Shown: positions 1-8,436 of the stretch, piece after piece
How the letters are laid out: each line of letters starts with the position of its first letter
Position numbering within the stretch: the first letter of the stretch is position 1
Source: Paenibacillus chitinolyticus NBRC 15660
GTDB taxonomy: Bacteria; Bacillota; Bacilli; Paenibacillales; NBRC-103111
DNA: 64,000 nt
NCBI RefSeq assembly: GCF_000739915.1
Contig: NZ_BBJT01000002.1
Span: 496,001-560,000, forward strand
Reading direction: 5' to 3'
The notes under the pieces: model-generated
The model's database searches: none
The model's input: the letters and a program-made list of their open reading frames with translations, nothing else
What the model was told of the DNA's origin: nothing
Program-made: the position numbers and the translations under genes

Positions 1-187
1 TGTACAGCGCAAGATGGGCTTTAATATGTTCTCTTCTAAGCTTTAAGCTATGTTCTCCAGTCCCGCAAAAATCGAGATGGAAATGCCAAAAATCAAACCA
101 AGATTCGTTATCCGGTTGTAAATAAAAGTCGTTAACCTTCTTCCATAAATGGCGGAAGTATCTTTTCTTTCCCCGAAATTTTTTCAT
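1..187 (-). CDS. Hypothetical protein, partial (runs off the left edge)
   Basis: An open frame on the minus strand starts at the ATG at 187 and runs without a stop to base 1, giving 62 residues and an incomplete C-terminus. It begins MKKFRGKKRYFRHLWKK and is rich in Trp, His, Phe and basic residues, with FWHFHLDFCGTGEH near residues 40-53. That composition argues for a real protein rather than chance. The ribosome binding site is weak (GGATATTAACT before the ATG). I do not assign a function; small proteins of this style occur scattered in Bacillales genomes. It is co-directional with the SgrR-like gene, whose stop lies about 75 bases upstream of this ATG. Confidence 0.6.
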   Translation of the reverse strand, partial: MKKFRGKKRYFRHLWKKVNDFYLQPDNESWFDFWHFHLDFCGTGEHSLKLRREHIKAHLALY

Positions 188-261
188 AGTTAATATCCAT
201 TTTCATAGAGGTATCAACCAACCATTCTACCCGCAGTCAGGGTCGCAGCTATCGCAGTCTG

Positions 262-2103
262 TCAAGTTGAGACGGCCGCCCCTGTATTGAACCAGATATG
301 ATAAAAATCGACCCACCCGTAAGAGTTGATTTTCACTCCGCGGACGGATTGGTGGAAGGCGGTGTTCGTCGTTTTATGAACGAGGAACATAACGGCATGG
401 GTCTGCCGGACCCAGCGTTCGAGACCCGCAAATCTCTCCTTCCGAGCTGCCTCGACCGGCTCCCGCAAAATCGCGGCCGTTTCACGGCGGACAACCTCTT
501 CCGTCGCGCTGTCCCACAGGGCGGCAAAAAAATTGTTCTGAAGATATACCTCCAGCTCGCGCACCTCGTCGCCTCCCAGAACAATCCCGTAAAGTTGGCA
601 GTCGTAGCGCTGCAGCGAAGCGCGGTCCGACCATTCCTCCGCGTTCCGTACTCGGATTTCAATGTAAACGCCGAACGTACGGGCGCGTGCCTGAATCCAG
701 CAGGCGTCTTCTTCGTGATGGGAATACGTGACGAGTTCCAGTACCTCTCCGGCATATCCGCTTTGCTCCAGAAGCGTCTCAATTTCAAACCGTCGCTTCA
801 CTGGATAATAGGTTCCCGCCCTCTTCCCCATATCTTCCTGCGGATGAAAGCCTTGGGCCGGACATAACCGTTCGCCTTTCAGATCGGCGATCAGCGCTTC
901 CCGGTCGATAATGTGATGAAGCGCTTCCCGGAACAAGGGATGATTGTGGGGGCCTTTTTTCCTTTGGTTAAAGACGAGCATGCTGCTGCAGTTGAATATC
1001 GTCTCCATGTTCCGCCATCCCCCTTCCCCGCTGACCAGAGCCTCCCGCCTCGCGCCGGATGTCTCTCCGTGGGATGTCATGATGGACGTCCAGTCGGGTT
1101 CTTTCAAGCGGCCGGACTCCTCCGGCGGAAAAATGAGCACCTCCACGCGGTCCAGATGGGCCCGGCCCCGGAAGTGAGCCGGAAAAGCTTCCAGCACGCA
1201 TCTCCCCTGATTGCGGCATTCGACCCGAAAAGGCCCAGTGCCTACGGGCATCTCCGCAAATGCGGCCTCGTCCCGGCGCACAACATCCTCCGGTACGATG
1301 GCGGCCGCGATCGTACACAAAAATTTCAGGAACAAGTAATTCGGTTCCCTTAGCCGGATGACGACCGTTTTCCGGTCGGGAGCGTCCATCTGCTCTATAT
1401 CCCGGAACATCCATCCGCTGTCATAACGGCCGGGATCGTGCCTGAGCCGGTTTAGCGTAAACATCACATCTTCCGCCGTAAGTTCCCGGCCGTGATGGAA
1501 CAGAACGTTTTTTCTCAAATAAAAGGTCCACTCTCTGGCGTCCTCACTGCTTTCCCAGGAATGCGCTATGCAGGGAATAACGTGCCGCTGCTCTTCGTCA
1601 TATTCGACGAGGGTATTGAAAAGCTGCCGGGCCATATGACAGTCGAAAGCATAGTAGACAAGGCCAGGGTCCAGCGTCGTAATCGAGCGGAAAACGGGCA
1701 TACAAAGCGTCTCCTGCGGGAAATCCGGCACTCCTGCCGTAGAGAAACCGATGCCTTCGGAAATCCAGTCCATAAACCGGTCTTTGACGGCGGGACCGCC
1801 GAACCGGTTCATCAGCTCCATCGCTTCGTGAACCTCACCCTGCTCCGTGCGGCGGCGGACTTCCTCCAGCAGAAGCTCGTCGGAATCCAGCACGAGGGTC
1901 AGCTTCGATTTGTTGCCGCGGCCCCTGCCGGGCTGCCAATCGATCCACCCCTGTTCGCATAGCGCGCGGACGATCAGCTTCACGTAGCGGGGCGTGCAGT
2001 GCCAAATACCGGCCAGCTCGTCGACCGTAACGGGAAAAGGTTTCTGCGGCTCCCGGTCTCTGAAAAACAGCCGGAGTTCCAAAAAAGGCAGCACGGTCTG
2101 CAT
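262..2103 (-). CDS. SgrR-family regulator (HTH fused to family-5 solute-binding domain)
   Basis: This 613-residue protein is a probable cytoplasmic transcription factor that senses a small solute. Residues about 1-115 form an SgrR_N-type winged-helix region (TVDELAGIWHCTPRYVKLIV reads as the helix-turn-helix, then GWIDWQPGRGRGN as the wing). Residues about 150-570 match oligopeptide/nickel solute-binding proteins (SBP_bac_5), including the MPVGTGPFRVE stretch. There is no signal peptide, as expected when the binding domain serves as a sensor. The start has GGAGG nine bases upstream. It diverges from an MFS transporter gene; in E. coli SgrR controls sugar-phosphate stress genes including the SetA exporter, so regulation of the neighbouring exporter is a reasonable inference. 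The ligand cannot be told from the sequence. Confidence 0.85.
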   Translation of the reverse strand: MQTVLPFLELRLFFRDREPQKPFPVTVDELAGIWHCTPRYVKLIVRALCEQGWIDWQPGRGRGNKSKLTLVLDSDELLLEEVRRRTEQGEVHEAMELMNRFGGPAVKDRFMDWISEGIGFSTAGVPDFPQETLCMPVFRSITTLDPGLVYYAFDCHMARQLFNTLVEYDEEQRHVIPCIAHSWESSEDAREWTFYLRKNVLFHHGRELTAEDVMFTLNRLRHDPGRYDSGWMFRDIEQMDAPDRKTVVIRLREPNYLFLKFLCTIAAAIVPEDVVRRDEAAFAEMPVGTGPFRVECRNQGRCVLEAFPAHFRGRAHLDRVEVLIFPPEESGRLKEPDWTSIMTSHGETSGARREALVSGEGGWRNMETIFNCSSMLVFNQRKKGPHNHPLFREALHHIIDREALIADLKGERLCPAQGFHPQEDMGKRAGTYYPVKRRFEIETLLEQSGYAGEVLELVTYSHHEEDACWIQARARTFGVYIEIRVRNAEEWSDRASLQRYDCQLYGIVLGGDEVRELEVYLQNNFFAALWDSATEEVVRRETAAILREPVEAARKERFAGLERWVRQTHAVMFLVHKTTNTAFHQSVRGVKINSYGWVDFYHIWFNTGAAVST

Positions 2104-2226
2104 GTTTTCGTTCCTCCGTTTCGATAAATTCGTAATAAAAGGTGAACTGTTTCCATCAAATCATACACTTTTCATCCCCTTTTGTGCAGCTATACTGAAC
2201 ATAACGACAAAAAAAGGATGATCCCC

Positions 2227-3471
2227 ATGAAAACGAAAAAAACAAAAATATTCCGTATTCCCTCTTTTCACCCCGTCGCCTGGGGAGTCATTATCGGGAC
2301 TTTCCTGTCCCGGACCGGTTTTTTTATGACGATTCCGTTTCTCGGCATTTATCTGGGCAAGGTCAAGGGCATTGATCCCGCGACGATCGGAGCCATTCTG
2401 GCCGTAAGCTTGTTCGTGGGCACGCTGGGCAGTTTTGCCGGAGGCGCGCTGTCCGACCGCCTGGGCCGTTATCCCGTGATGATTGCGTCGATGGCGGCCT
2501 GGAGCCTGGTGTTTATCGGCTTCGCCTTTGCCGACGCGACCTGGCTGTTTTTTGTCCTCAGCGCCCTAAACGGGCTGTTCCGGAGCGTGTTCGAACCTGT
2601 GGCGCGTGCCCTGCTGGCCGATGTGACCCCGGCCGAAAGCCGTACGGAAGTGTTTAACGCACGCTATTTCGCCATCAATATCGGCGGTGCCGTCGGGCCT
2701 TTAATCGGCCTGAAGCTGGGCATCGGAGGCACGTCGTCCCTGCTGCCTTTTCTGGTCAGCGCCGCTATCTACGCCGTGTATGCCGCGCTGCTGATCGTCT
2801 TTATGTTCTCTTTCAGACATATGCTGCAGAGCAATGACGAGCCCGGCGCAACCGTGAAACAAATGATGAAGATCGTTTTTACCGATAAGGTGTTTCTCTA
2901 TCTGCTGCTCGGCAATTTTTTCGTCGCCGGGGCTTACTCGCACCTCGACACAACCTTGTCGCAGTACATCGGCCATGACCGGGTAGCGGTCTACTCCAGC
3001 CTGTTTGTCGTCAACACGTTATGCGTGCTGCTCCTGCAGTATCCGTTGACTCGGTTTATGAAGCGCTACACGTCCCTGACGGCTCTGAAAACGGGCTGCC
3101 TCCTGTTCGGGGCGGGACTTTTCGGATTCGGTCTCTTTGAGAATACGGCGCTGCTCTTTCTCTCGATGATTGTGTTCACCATGGGCGAGATTCTGTGCTT
3201 CGTCGTGGGAGATGTGCTCATCGGCGAAATCGCTCCCGAGCGTCTCCGGGGAGCCTATTACGGAGCCAGCGGCTTCGCATTTCTGGGGCAGAGCTTGTGC
3301 GCCTGGATCGGCGGGCTCCTGCTTCAGGGGCTGGGCTTCGGTCAAGGACCGCTCATCTTCGGCATTTTGGCGCTGCTCGCGCTTGCCGCATTCCCGTTCT
3401 TTCACAGAGGACAGCAGCTTGGCGAACATCCCGTAGGTGCCGAACCCTCCGAGCTGTCCGAATCTTGCTGA
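2227..3471 (+). CDS. MFS transporter, DHA1-like
   Basis: A 414-residue inner-membrane protein with about 12 hydrophobic segments. The loop after TM2 carries the MFS motif (GGALSDRLGRYPVMI). An open frame extends back to 2182, but I place the start at the ATG at 2227 because AAAAGGA precedes it at proper spacing and because the best upstream -10-like element (TATACT, 2191-2196) lies after the longer start. It is divergent from the SgrR-like regulator, with 123 bases between the genes. The natural inference is a solute or drug exporter controlled by that regulator; the substrate is unknown. A long inverted repeat follows the stop. Confidence 0.85.
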   Translation: MKTKKTKIFRIPSFHPVAWGVIIGTFLSRTGFFMTIPFLGIYLGKVKGIDPATIGAILAVSLFVGTLGSFAGGALSDRLGRYPVMIASMAAWSLVFIGFAFADATWLFFVLSALNGLFRSVFEPVARALLADVTPAESRTEVFNARYFAINIGGAVGPLIGLKLGIGGTSSLLPFLVSAAIYAVYAALLIVFMFSFRHMLQSNDEPGATVKQMMKIVFTDKVFLYLLLGNFFVAGAYSHLDTTLSQYIGHDRVAVYSSLFVVNTLCVLLLQYPLTRFMKRYTSLTALKTGCLLFGAGLFGFGLFENTALLFLSMIVFTMGEILCFVVGDVLIGEIAPERLRGAYYGASGFAFLGQSLCAWIGGLLLQGLGFGQGPLIFGILALLALAAFPFFHRGQQLGEHPVGAEPSELSESC

Positions 3472-3554
3472 CGCCCCGGCGGGAAGAACGTCCCCTTAAC
3501 GGGTGCGCCTTTCCGTTTTTCTTTGTGTCTAAGCCGCCGCGGACAAAACACAGC

Positions 3555-3591
3555 AAAGCCGTTCTCAGGCGTTAGGCCCAGGAACGGCTTT
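3555..3591. terminator. Inverted repeat between convergent genes
   Basis: AAAGCCGTTC (3555-3564) and GAACGGCTTT (3582-3591) form a 10-bp stem with a 17-base loop, lying between the convergent MFS and nupC stops. T-richness is modest on either side, so it may serve both strands as a weak terminator. Confidence 0.55.
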
Positions 3592-3659
3592 AATCTGCAT
3601 TGCAGATTCTCATGTCGAGATTGCAATGCTTCGATGACTTTCCGTTGACTTCTTTACTT

Positions 3660-4883
3660 CTACATAAACATACCCGCGATCGTACCGCTTAACAGATTAG
3701 CCAGCGAAGCTGCGATCACTGCCTTAAAGGCAAGACGTCCCACTTCTTGACTTCGTTCAGGAGCTAACGATCGCATGGAGCCTAACAGGATCCCCATGGA
3801 ACCGATATTCGCAAAACCGCAAAGCGCGAAGCTTACGATCGCAATCGTCTTTGGCGACAAATGCTCCATTTCTTTCGCAAATGAACCGAAGGCGATCATT
3901 TCATTCATGACGAATTTCTGCCCCAAAAAACTGCCCGTTATCGTGGCCTCGGACCAAGGAACGCCGATCACAAATGCGAGCGGTGCAAACACCCAGCCCA
4001 GAATCATCTGAAGCGACAAATCTCCGTACCCGAACCAGCTTCCGACCCAACCCAGCAGTCCGTTTAGCAGCGCTACCATAGAAACAAACGCGATCAGCAT
4101 GGCGATTATCTGTACTGCCATCCTCATCCCCGCCGAAGCGCCTTTCGAAATAATATTGATGAGGTTATCCTTCGTATCCGAATCTTCCTCTTCAAGTTCG
4201 CGAGAGCCTGCTTCTACCGGCGTATCGGTTTCCGGAATCATAATTTTCGCAATGATGAGACCCGCCGGAGCCGACATCAAGCTCGCGGACAATAAATAGG
4301 CTATCGGAATGCCTAATGCCGCATAGGCCACCATGATTCCTCCCGCGACGGAGGCGAGGCCGCCGACCATGATCGCGAACATCTCCGACCGAGTCAAGAA
4401 CTTCATATAGGGCTTGATCATGATCGGAATTTCTTGCAGCCCCAGAAAAATATTGCCTGCCGCTGCCAACGATTCCGCGCGGCTTGTCTTCAGCAATTTG
4501 CCGAGCCCTCCGCCAACGACCCGCATGAAGAACTGCATGATGCCGAATCGGTATAGAATGCCGATCAGCGGCGTAATGAACACAGCCAGCATCGCTACGC
4601 GAATGGCAAAGATATTACCCGTGGCCTGCGTCTTATCCGCCAAGCTTCCGAACACGAAGGAAAGACCTTCGTACCCGTAATGGAATAAGTTCGTAAACCC
4701 TGCGGATACGACTTCCAGCATCTGTTTGCCGGTATCCCATTTGAGTACGATATAACCAAATACCAGTTGAATTCCAAGCCCAACGATAACCGTACGATAA
4801 TTGATCTTTTTCTTATGGTCAGACATCAGATAGGCAATCCCCAAAATAACGGCTAAGCCTACAAGTCCCCATAAAATGCTCAT
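3660..4883 (-). CDS. nupC: NupC-type concentrative nucleoside transporter
   Basis: A 407-residue integral membrane protein of the concentrative nucleoside transporter family. Recognisable family regions are the FGLQEIPIMIKPYM-like stretch near residues 145-160, the helix around GVPWSEATITGSFLGQKFVMNEMIAF (about 310-335), and GFANIGSMGILLG near the C-terminus. It would import nucleosides with protons or sodium. It is the last gene of the nucleoside operon, four bases after the ribokinase stop, so it is probably translated from the same messenger. With the nucleoside hydrolase and ribokinase it makes an uptake-and-cleave route for ribonucleosides. Length is normal for the family. Confidence 0.92.
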   Translation of the reverse strand: MSILWGLVGLAVILGIAYLMSDHKKKINYRTVIVGLGIQLVFGYIVLKWDTGKQMLEVVSAGFTNLFHYGYEGLSFVFGSLADKTQATGNIFAIRVAMLAVFITPLIGILYRFGIMQFFMRVVGGGLGKLLKTSRAESLAAAGNIFLGLQEIPIMIKPYMKFLTRSEMFAIMVGGLASVAGGIMVAYAALGIPIAYLLSASLMSAPAGLIIAKIMIPETDTPVEAGSRELEEEDSDTKDNLINIISKGASAGMRMAVQIIAMLIAFVSMVALLNGLLGWVGSWFGYGDLSLQMILGWVFAPLAFVIGVPWSEATITGSFLGQKFVMNEMIAFGSFAKEMEHLSPKTIAIVSFALCGFANIGSMGILLGSMRSLAPERSQEVGRLAFKAVIAASLANLLSGTIAGMFM

Positions 4884-4887
4884 GTTA

Positions 4888-5811
4888 TCAGCTCATTTCT
4901 GCTAGTTCGTAAGCATAGGGGATGGATTGGAATGCGCCTTTGCGCTGGACAACAATCGACGAGAAGCGGCTGGCAAACTTGACCGCCTCCGCCACATGCC
5001 TGAGCTGCTTCCGTTCCTGCCTTCGCAGCTTGGTGCAGAAGGACCCTATAAAGCTGTCGCCGGCGGCAGTCGTATCGATCGCGGCAACTTTTTCGGCAGG
5101 AATGGATAAATTGCCGTCAGGGTGACAAATGAGGCTGCCCCGGTCACCGAGTGTGACGATTACGCATCCTACGCCTTGTTCAAGCAGAGTCGCTGCCCCC
5201 TGCACCATATCCTGTTCGCAGTTCGTATCGCAACCGGTGATCATGTGCATCTCGCTTTCGTTCGGGATGAGGAAGTCCGTGACTTGAAGCAGCGCGGGCG
5301 GAATCGCCTTGGCCGGCGCAGGGTTCAGCACCGTGACCTTCCCTTCTTCCTTCGCAATTGTAAAAACATGCTGAATGACTTCGATCGGCACTTCGAATTG
5401 AGACAGAATGACGTCGGATAATTGGATAATTTCTCTGGATTCCTCTATATCCTGCGCTGTAATGGCCATATTCGAGCCGGCGCTGACGACGATCATGTTG
5501 CTGCCGCTGTTGCTGAATAGGATCAAAGCTTCTCCTGTAGGCAGATCCGGGTTTACGCCGACATGTTCGGTATGAATACCTTCCTGCCGCAGGGTAGAAA
5601 CCAATTGCTTGCCGTATTCATCCGCCCCGACTTTGCCGATAAAGTGTACGGAAGCTCCAAGCCGGGCCGCCGACACGGCCTGGTTAAATCCTTTCCCGCC
5701 GGGACCGACAAGTTTTCCTGATGCAAATAGGGTCTCTCCTTCGTGCGGGAGGGATTCCAGCAATAAGCTGGAATCCATATTAATACTTCCAAGTATGCAT
5801 ATCTTTTTCAT
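4888..5811 (-). CDS. rbsK: Ribokinase (PfkB family)
   Basis: A 307-residue PfkB-family sugar kinase. The N-terminal signature GPGGKGFNQAVSAARLGA near residue 37 is typical of ribokinase, and the C-terminal DTTAAGDSFIGSF carries the catalytic Asp and anion hole; the AAGD form is also seen in well-known ribokinases. It would phosphorylate ribose to ribose 5-phosphate. In this operon the ribose comes from the nucleoside hydrolase two genes upstream, so the kinase returns the sugar to the pentose phosphate pathway. There are 68 bases between the DcuC-like stop and this start, and four bases to nupC. Confidence 0.93.
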   Translation of the reverse strand: MKKICILGSINMDSSLLLESLPHEGETLFASGKLVGPGGKGFNQAVSAARLGASVHFIGKVGADEYGKQLVSTLRQEGIHTEHVGVNPDLPTGEALILFSNSGSNMIVVSAGSNMAITAQDIEESREIIQLSDVILSQFEVPIEVIQHVFTIAKEEGKVTVLNPAPAKAIPPALLQVTDFLIPNESEMHMITGCDTNCEQDMVQGAATLLEQGVGCVIVTLGDRGSLICHPDGNLSIPAEKVAAIDTTAAGDSFIGSFCTKLRRQERKQLRHVAEAVKFASRFSSIVVQRKGAFQSIPYAYELAEMS

Positions 5812-5879
5812 TTTTCTCTCACTCCAATCCTATAAAACCCTCTGTTTAAGTGTTCTTACACAGCGATCATCGTTACCGC

Positions 5880-7238
5880 TTAAGAGAACATCACGTAGGA
5901 CAACACCAGCGTACTGATGATGCCGACTATAATCGGAACAGAGGTCCGCTTGATAACTTCCATCGGGCTTTTCTGAATGATGCTGCAAACGACAATGATA
6001 CATGCAGCTACCGGCGAAACCGAACGCACAAGGTTCGCGATCAACTGCATCGGAATCGACAGCATCGCCCCGTCAATGCCTACGTTTTGCGCAATGGCAG
6101 GCAGCAATCCGACCGAGGCGTAGAACACCGCAAGTCCGCCGCCGCTGATCAGGCCGATGAGGGCCGTGATTCCCGAGAAGGCAAACATCAGGATCATGCC
6201 GGCGCCGTTCAAATCTTTTACCGAATCGGTCAGCATGTCTACAATGCCGAGCGCCTTCAGGCCGTCAACAAGCAAGCTTGCGGCAACAAGCAGCGAAACA
6301 ACCATCGCAAGCCCGTCCCCCATACCCCGGAAGAACACCATCAATTCTTCGAACACTTGCTGAATTTTACGTTTGCGGATCATTTCGACAAGGACTGCAA
6401 CGATTAGCGAAATAAACGTGATTTCAACCAGACCGATTTTGATCGATTTAACGAAGATACCGAATACCGTAATCAGAACGAGTGGAAGAATCGGAAGGAA
6501 GCCATAATAAGTTGGCGGCAAATCCGTGCGCAGCGTTCCAAGCTTCGATTCGTCGATTGTATCGGTTTCCGGATTTTTCTTATCCATATATTTCTGCCAG
6601 AAATAATGCGCGAAGGTCATCAATATAAGCGTCGGAATCGAAATGACGGCATGATATTTCATGACGTATTCCATTAAATCAATACCCAGCGTCTGAGCGG
6701 CAATGACATTATCCGCGCCCAGCGGCGTCGGGATGATCGTCGCTGTTGTCGCAATAACGGCACCTGCGGTCAATCCGGACATGCCGATTCGCTTCAAAAC
6801 CGGATACAGTGTAGCCATGAGCAAAATGGCAAGACTCGAAGCGCTCGGAACCACAAGCGACAGCAGGTTACCGACTACGAAAATAACAGGGACGAGCACA
6901 TAGACCGATTTAATTCCGGCTAACGGCTTCATTAAGGTTTGAACGGTCACTTCGTTCGCGCCAATTTTCGTCATATAGGATGAGAAGCCGAATAATACCA
7001 TGATCGTCATACCGATATTGCCTAAATTGCTTATAAAATTGTTTGTAATCGACTTCATCGGGTCAAACCATCTGGAACCCGTCGCCGCCTCCGCGGGCAA
7101 AACGTTATGCCCCATAAATACAGCGCCGTATAAGAGTACAATTCCTGCAACGAACAAAACAACGGTAGCATTGACTTTCTTACTGATCATCCAGCCCGCA
7201 AGCACGACCACGATCAAGCCAAATATAAGTTCTGCCAA
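5880..7238 (-). CDS. DcuC-family carrier
   Basis: A 452-residue membrane protein resembling the DcuC C4-dicarboxylate carrier over its whole length: GFSSYMTKIGANE near residue 86, a Ser/Ala-rich loop (LSLVVPSASSLAILLMATLYP), and a C-terminal half ending RTSVPIIVGIISTLVLSYV. DcuC members move dicarboxylates such as succinate or fumarate. The setting inside a nucleoside operon, between nucleoside hydrolase and ribokinase, is unusual, so it may instead carry a purine or pyrimidine breakdown product or exchange an organic acid. This is inference from position only. It lies 29 bases after the nucleoside hydrolase stop. Confidence 0.82.
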   Translation of the reverse strand: MAELIFGLIVVVLAGWMISKKVNATVVLFVAGIVLLYGAVFMGHNVLPAEAATGSRWFDPMKSITNNFISNLGNIGMTIMVLFGFSSYMTKIGANEVTVQTLMKPLAGIKSVYVLVPVIFVVGNLLSLVVPSASSLAILLMATLYPVLKRIGMSGLTAGAVIATTATIIPTPLGADNVIAAQTLGIDLMEYVMKYHAVISIPTLILMTFAHYFWQKYMDKKNPETDTIDESKLGTLRTDLPPTYYGFLPILPLVLITVFGIFVKSIKIGLVEITFISLIVAVLVEMIRKRKIQQVFEELMVFFRGMGDGLAMVVSLLVAASLLVDGLKALGIVDMLTDSVKDLNGAGMILMFAFSGITALIGLISGGGLAVFYASVGLLPAIAQNVGIDGAMLSIPMQLIANLVRSVSPVAACIIVVCSIIQKSPMEVIKRTSVPIIVGIISTLVLSYVMFS

Positions 7239-7267
7239 GTCGAGATCTCCCCTCTAAATTGTTTGAT

Positions 7268-8191
7268 TTATTTTGCTTTCGCAATACATTCGATCGCCCA
7301 TGTACGGAATGCGTCCACGTCAATATCCAGGCAAACGTTTACATTCGGTTCTTTATTGTACCGGTTTTTTTGATCCACAATCGTCGTGCCGGCCGTGTAC
7401 ACACCCGCACTCTCAACGTCTACGAAATATTTCTCGGTTTTGAATAATTCAGGTTTAACGATATAGGCGATCGCGCATAAATCATGCATTTTCAGCCCCG
7501 TCTTTAAGCTGCCGCCGCGATAGTGCTGGAACATGGAATACAGCATGTTGCCGGTTTCATTCAAATCGCGAATTTTGACCACATTATCGGGTGTCAAGGT
7601 TGCCTTACTAGTTACATCCAATCCGACCATTGTAATATCCAAGCCTGAGGCAAAAACCATCTTGGCCGCTTCCGGGTCCGCATAAATGTTGTACTCTGCC
7701 GTCTGAGTATGATTCCCTGCCGACGCCGAACCACCCATTAAGACAATCCGTTCAATGCGTGATTTGAGTTCCGGGTACATCGCCAGGAACAAAGCGATGT
7801 TAGTCAGCGGTCCGATCGGCACGAGCGTTATCTTCTCCTCGCTGCGCATAATCGTCTCGCGAATTGCGTTGACGGCATGTTCGGGATGAATGCTCGTTGT
7901 CGGCTCCGGAAACTCGTATCCACCCATGCCGGATTCCCCATGAATGTGACTGCTGTCCTCATATGGCATGCAGAGCGGTTGTCTTGCCCCTCTGGCAACA
8001 GGAGTGCCTGTACCGAAGAACTCGATCAGCTTAAGCGCGTTTTGGGTCGTTTTGTCAACGGATACGTTCCCGGCGACGGTGGTCAGCAGCTTGACGTCCA
8101 GCGATTCATGGTGCAGGGCTGCGCCAATCGCAACCGCATCGTCAATTCCGGGATCCGTGTCAATAATAAGTGGAGTTTTTCTTACGCTCAT
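7268..8191 (-). CDS. Inosine-uridine preferring nucleoside hydrolase
   Basis: A 307-residue enzyme of the IunH family. The N-terminal DTDPGIDDAVAI is the calcium- and ribose-binding Asp cluster; LVPIGPLTNIALFL and VLMGGSASAGNHT follow as in family members, and HDLCAIAYIV supplies the conserved C-terminal HD. It cleaves ribonucleosides to base and ribose. An ATG also occurs at 8203, but it abuts GAGAGG with no spacing, so I prefer the ATG at 8191. It is the first gene of the operon and lies directly behind a good sigma-A promoter and a LacI-type operator. Confidence 0.92.
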   Translation of the reverse strand: MSVRKTPLIIDTDPGIDDAVAIGAALHHESLDVKLLTTVAGNVSVDKTTQNALKLIEFFGTGTPVARGARQPLCMPYEDSSHIHGESGMGGYEFPEPTTSIHPEHAVNAIRETIMRSEEKITLVPIGPLTNIALFLAMYPELKSRIERIVLMGGSASAGNHTQTAEYNIYADPEAAKMVFASGLDITMVGLDVTSKATLTPDNVVKIRDLNETGNMLYSMFQHYRGGSLKTGLKMHDLCAIAYIVKPELFKTEKYFVDVESAGVYTAGTTIVDQKNRYNKEPNVNVCLDIDVDAFRTWAIECIAKAK

Positions 8192-8275
8192 TCTGCTCAA
8201 CATCCTCTCAAATTGTAAAATTAACCCTTTAGATTATCTTTCCCTAACAGCTAACAAAAAAATAACCAGGCATGT

Positions 8276-8329
8276 GTAACCGGTTACCTATTTTGAGTTT
8301 ATGTTAATCCAATGCGAAACTAATGTCAA
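8276..8329 (-). promoter_or_regulatory. Promoter and LacI-type operator of the nucleoside operon
   Basis: On the minus strand a TTGACA -35 (8324-8329) and a TAACAT -10 (8301-8306) are 17 bases apart. The perfect 12-bp palindrome GTAACCGGTTAC (8276-8287) lies about 13 bases past the -10, where a bound repressor would block early transcription. A central CG within an inverted repeat is the LacI/PurR-family pattern. The divergent lacI-type gene is the obvious regulator. Confidence 0.78.
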
Positions 8330-8354
8330 CTAGAAGATCATTGTAAAACCTGGA

Positions 8355-8413
8355 TTGACAATCGTATGTCGATGCAGTAAGATAATCATATTTATTTGTG
8401 TAATCGATTACAC
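8355..8413 (+). promoter_or_regulatory. Promoter and operator of the LacI-family gene
   Basis: TTGACA (8355-8360) and TAAGAT (8378-8383) are separated by 17 bases. A perfect 16-bp palindrome, GTGTAATCGATTACAC (8398-8413), sits about 15 bases past the -10, suggesting autorepression. It resembles the operator of the divergent operon (GTAAnCGnTTAC core), so one repressor probably binds both. Confidence 0.78.
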
Positions 8414-8436
8414 CTTAACGAACAGGAGATGAGGGC

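Noticed and set aside
298-1962. Several plus-strand open frames opposite the SgrR-like gene
   Set aside because: They are mirror frames of a GC-rich coding region with no ribosome binding sites or protein-family features.
5850-6407. 185-residue plus-strand frame opposite the DcuC-like gene
   Set aside because: His/Arg/Asn-rich composition typical of an antisense frame; no start signals.
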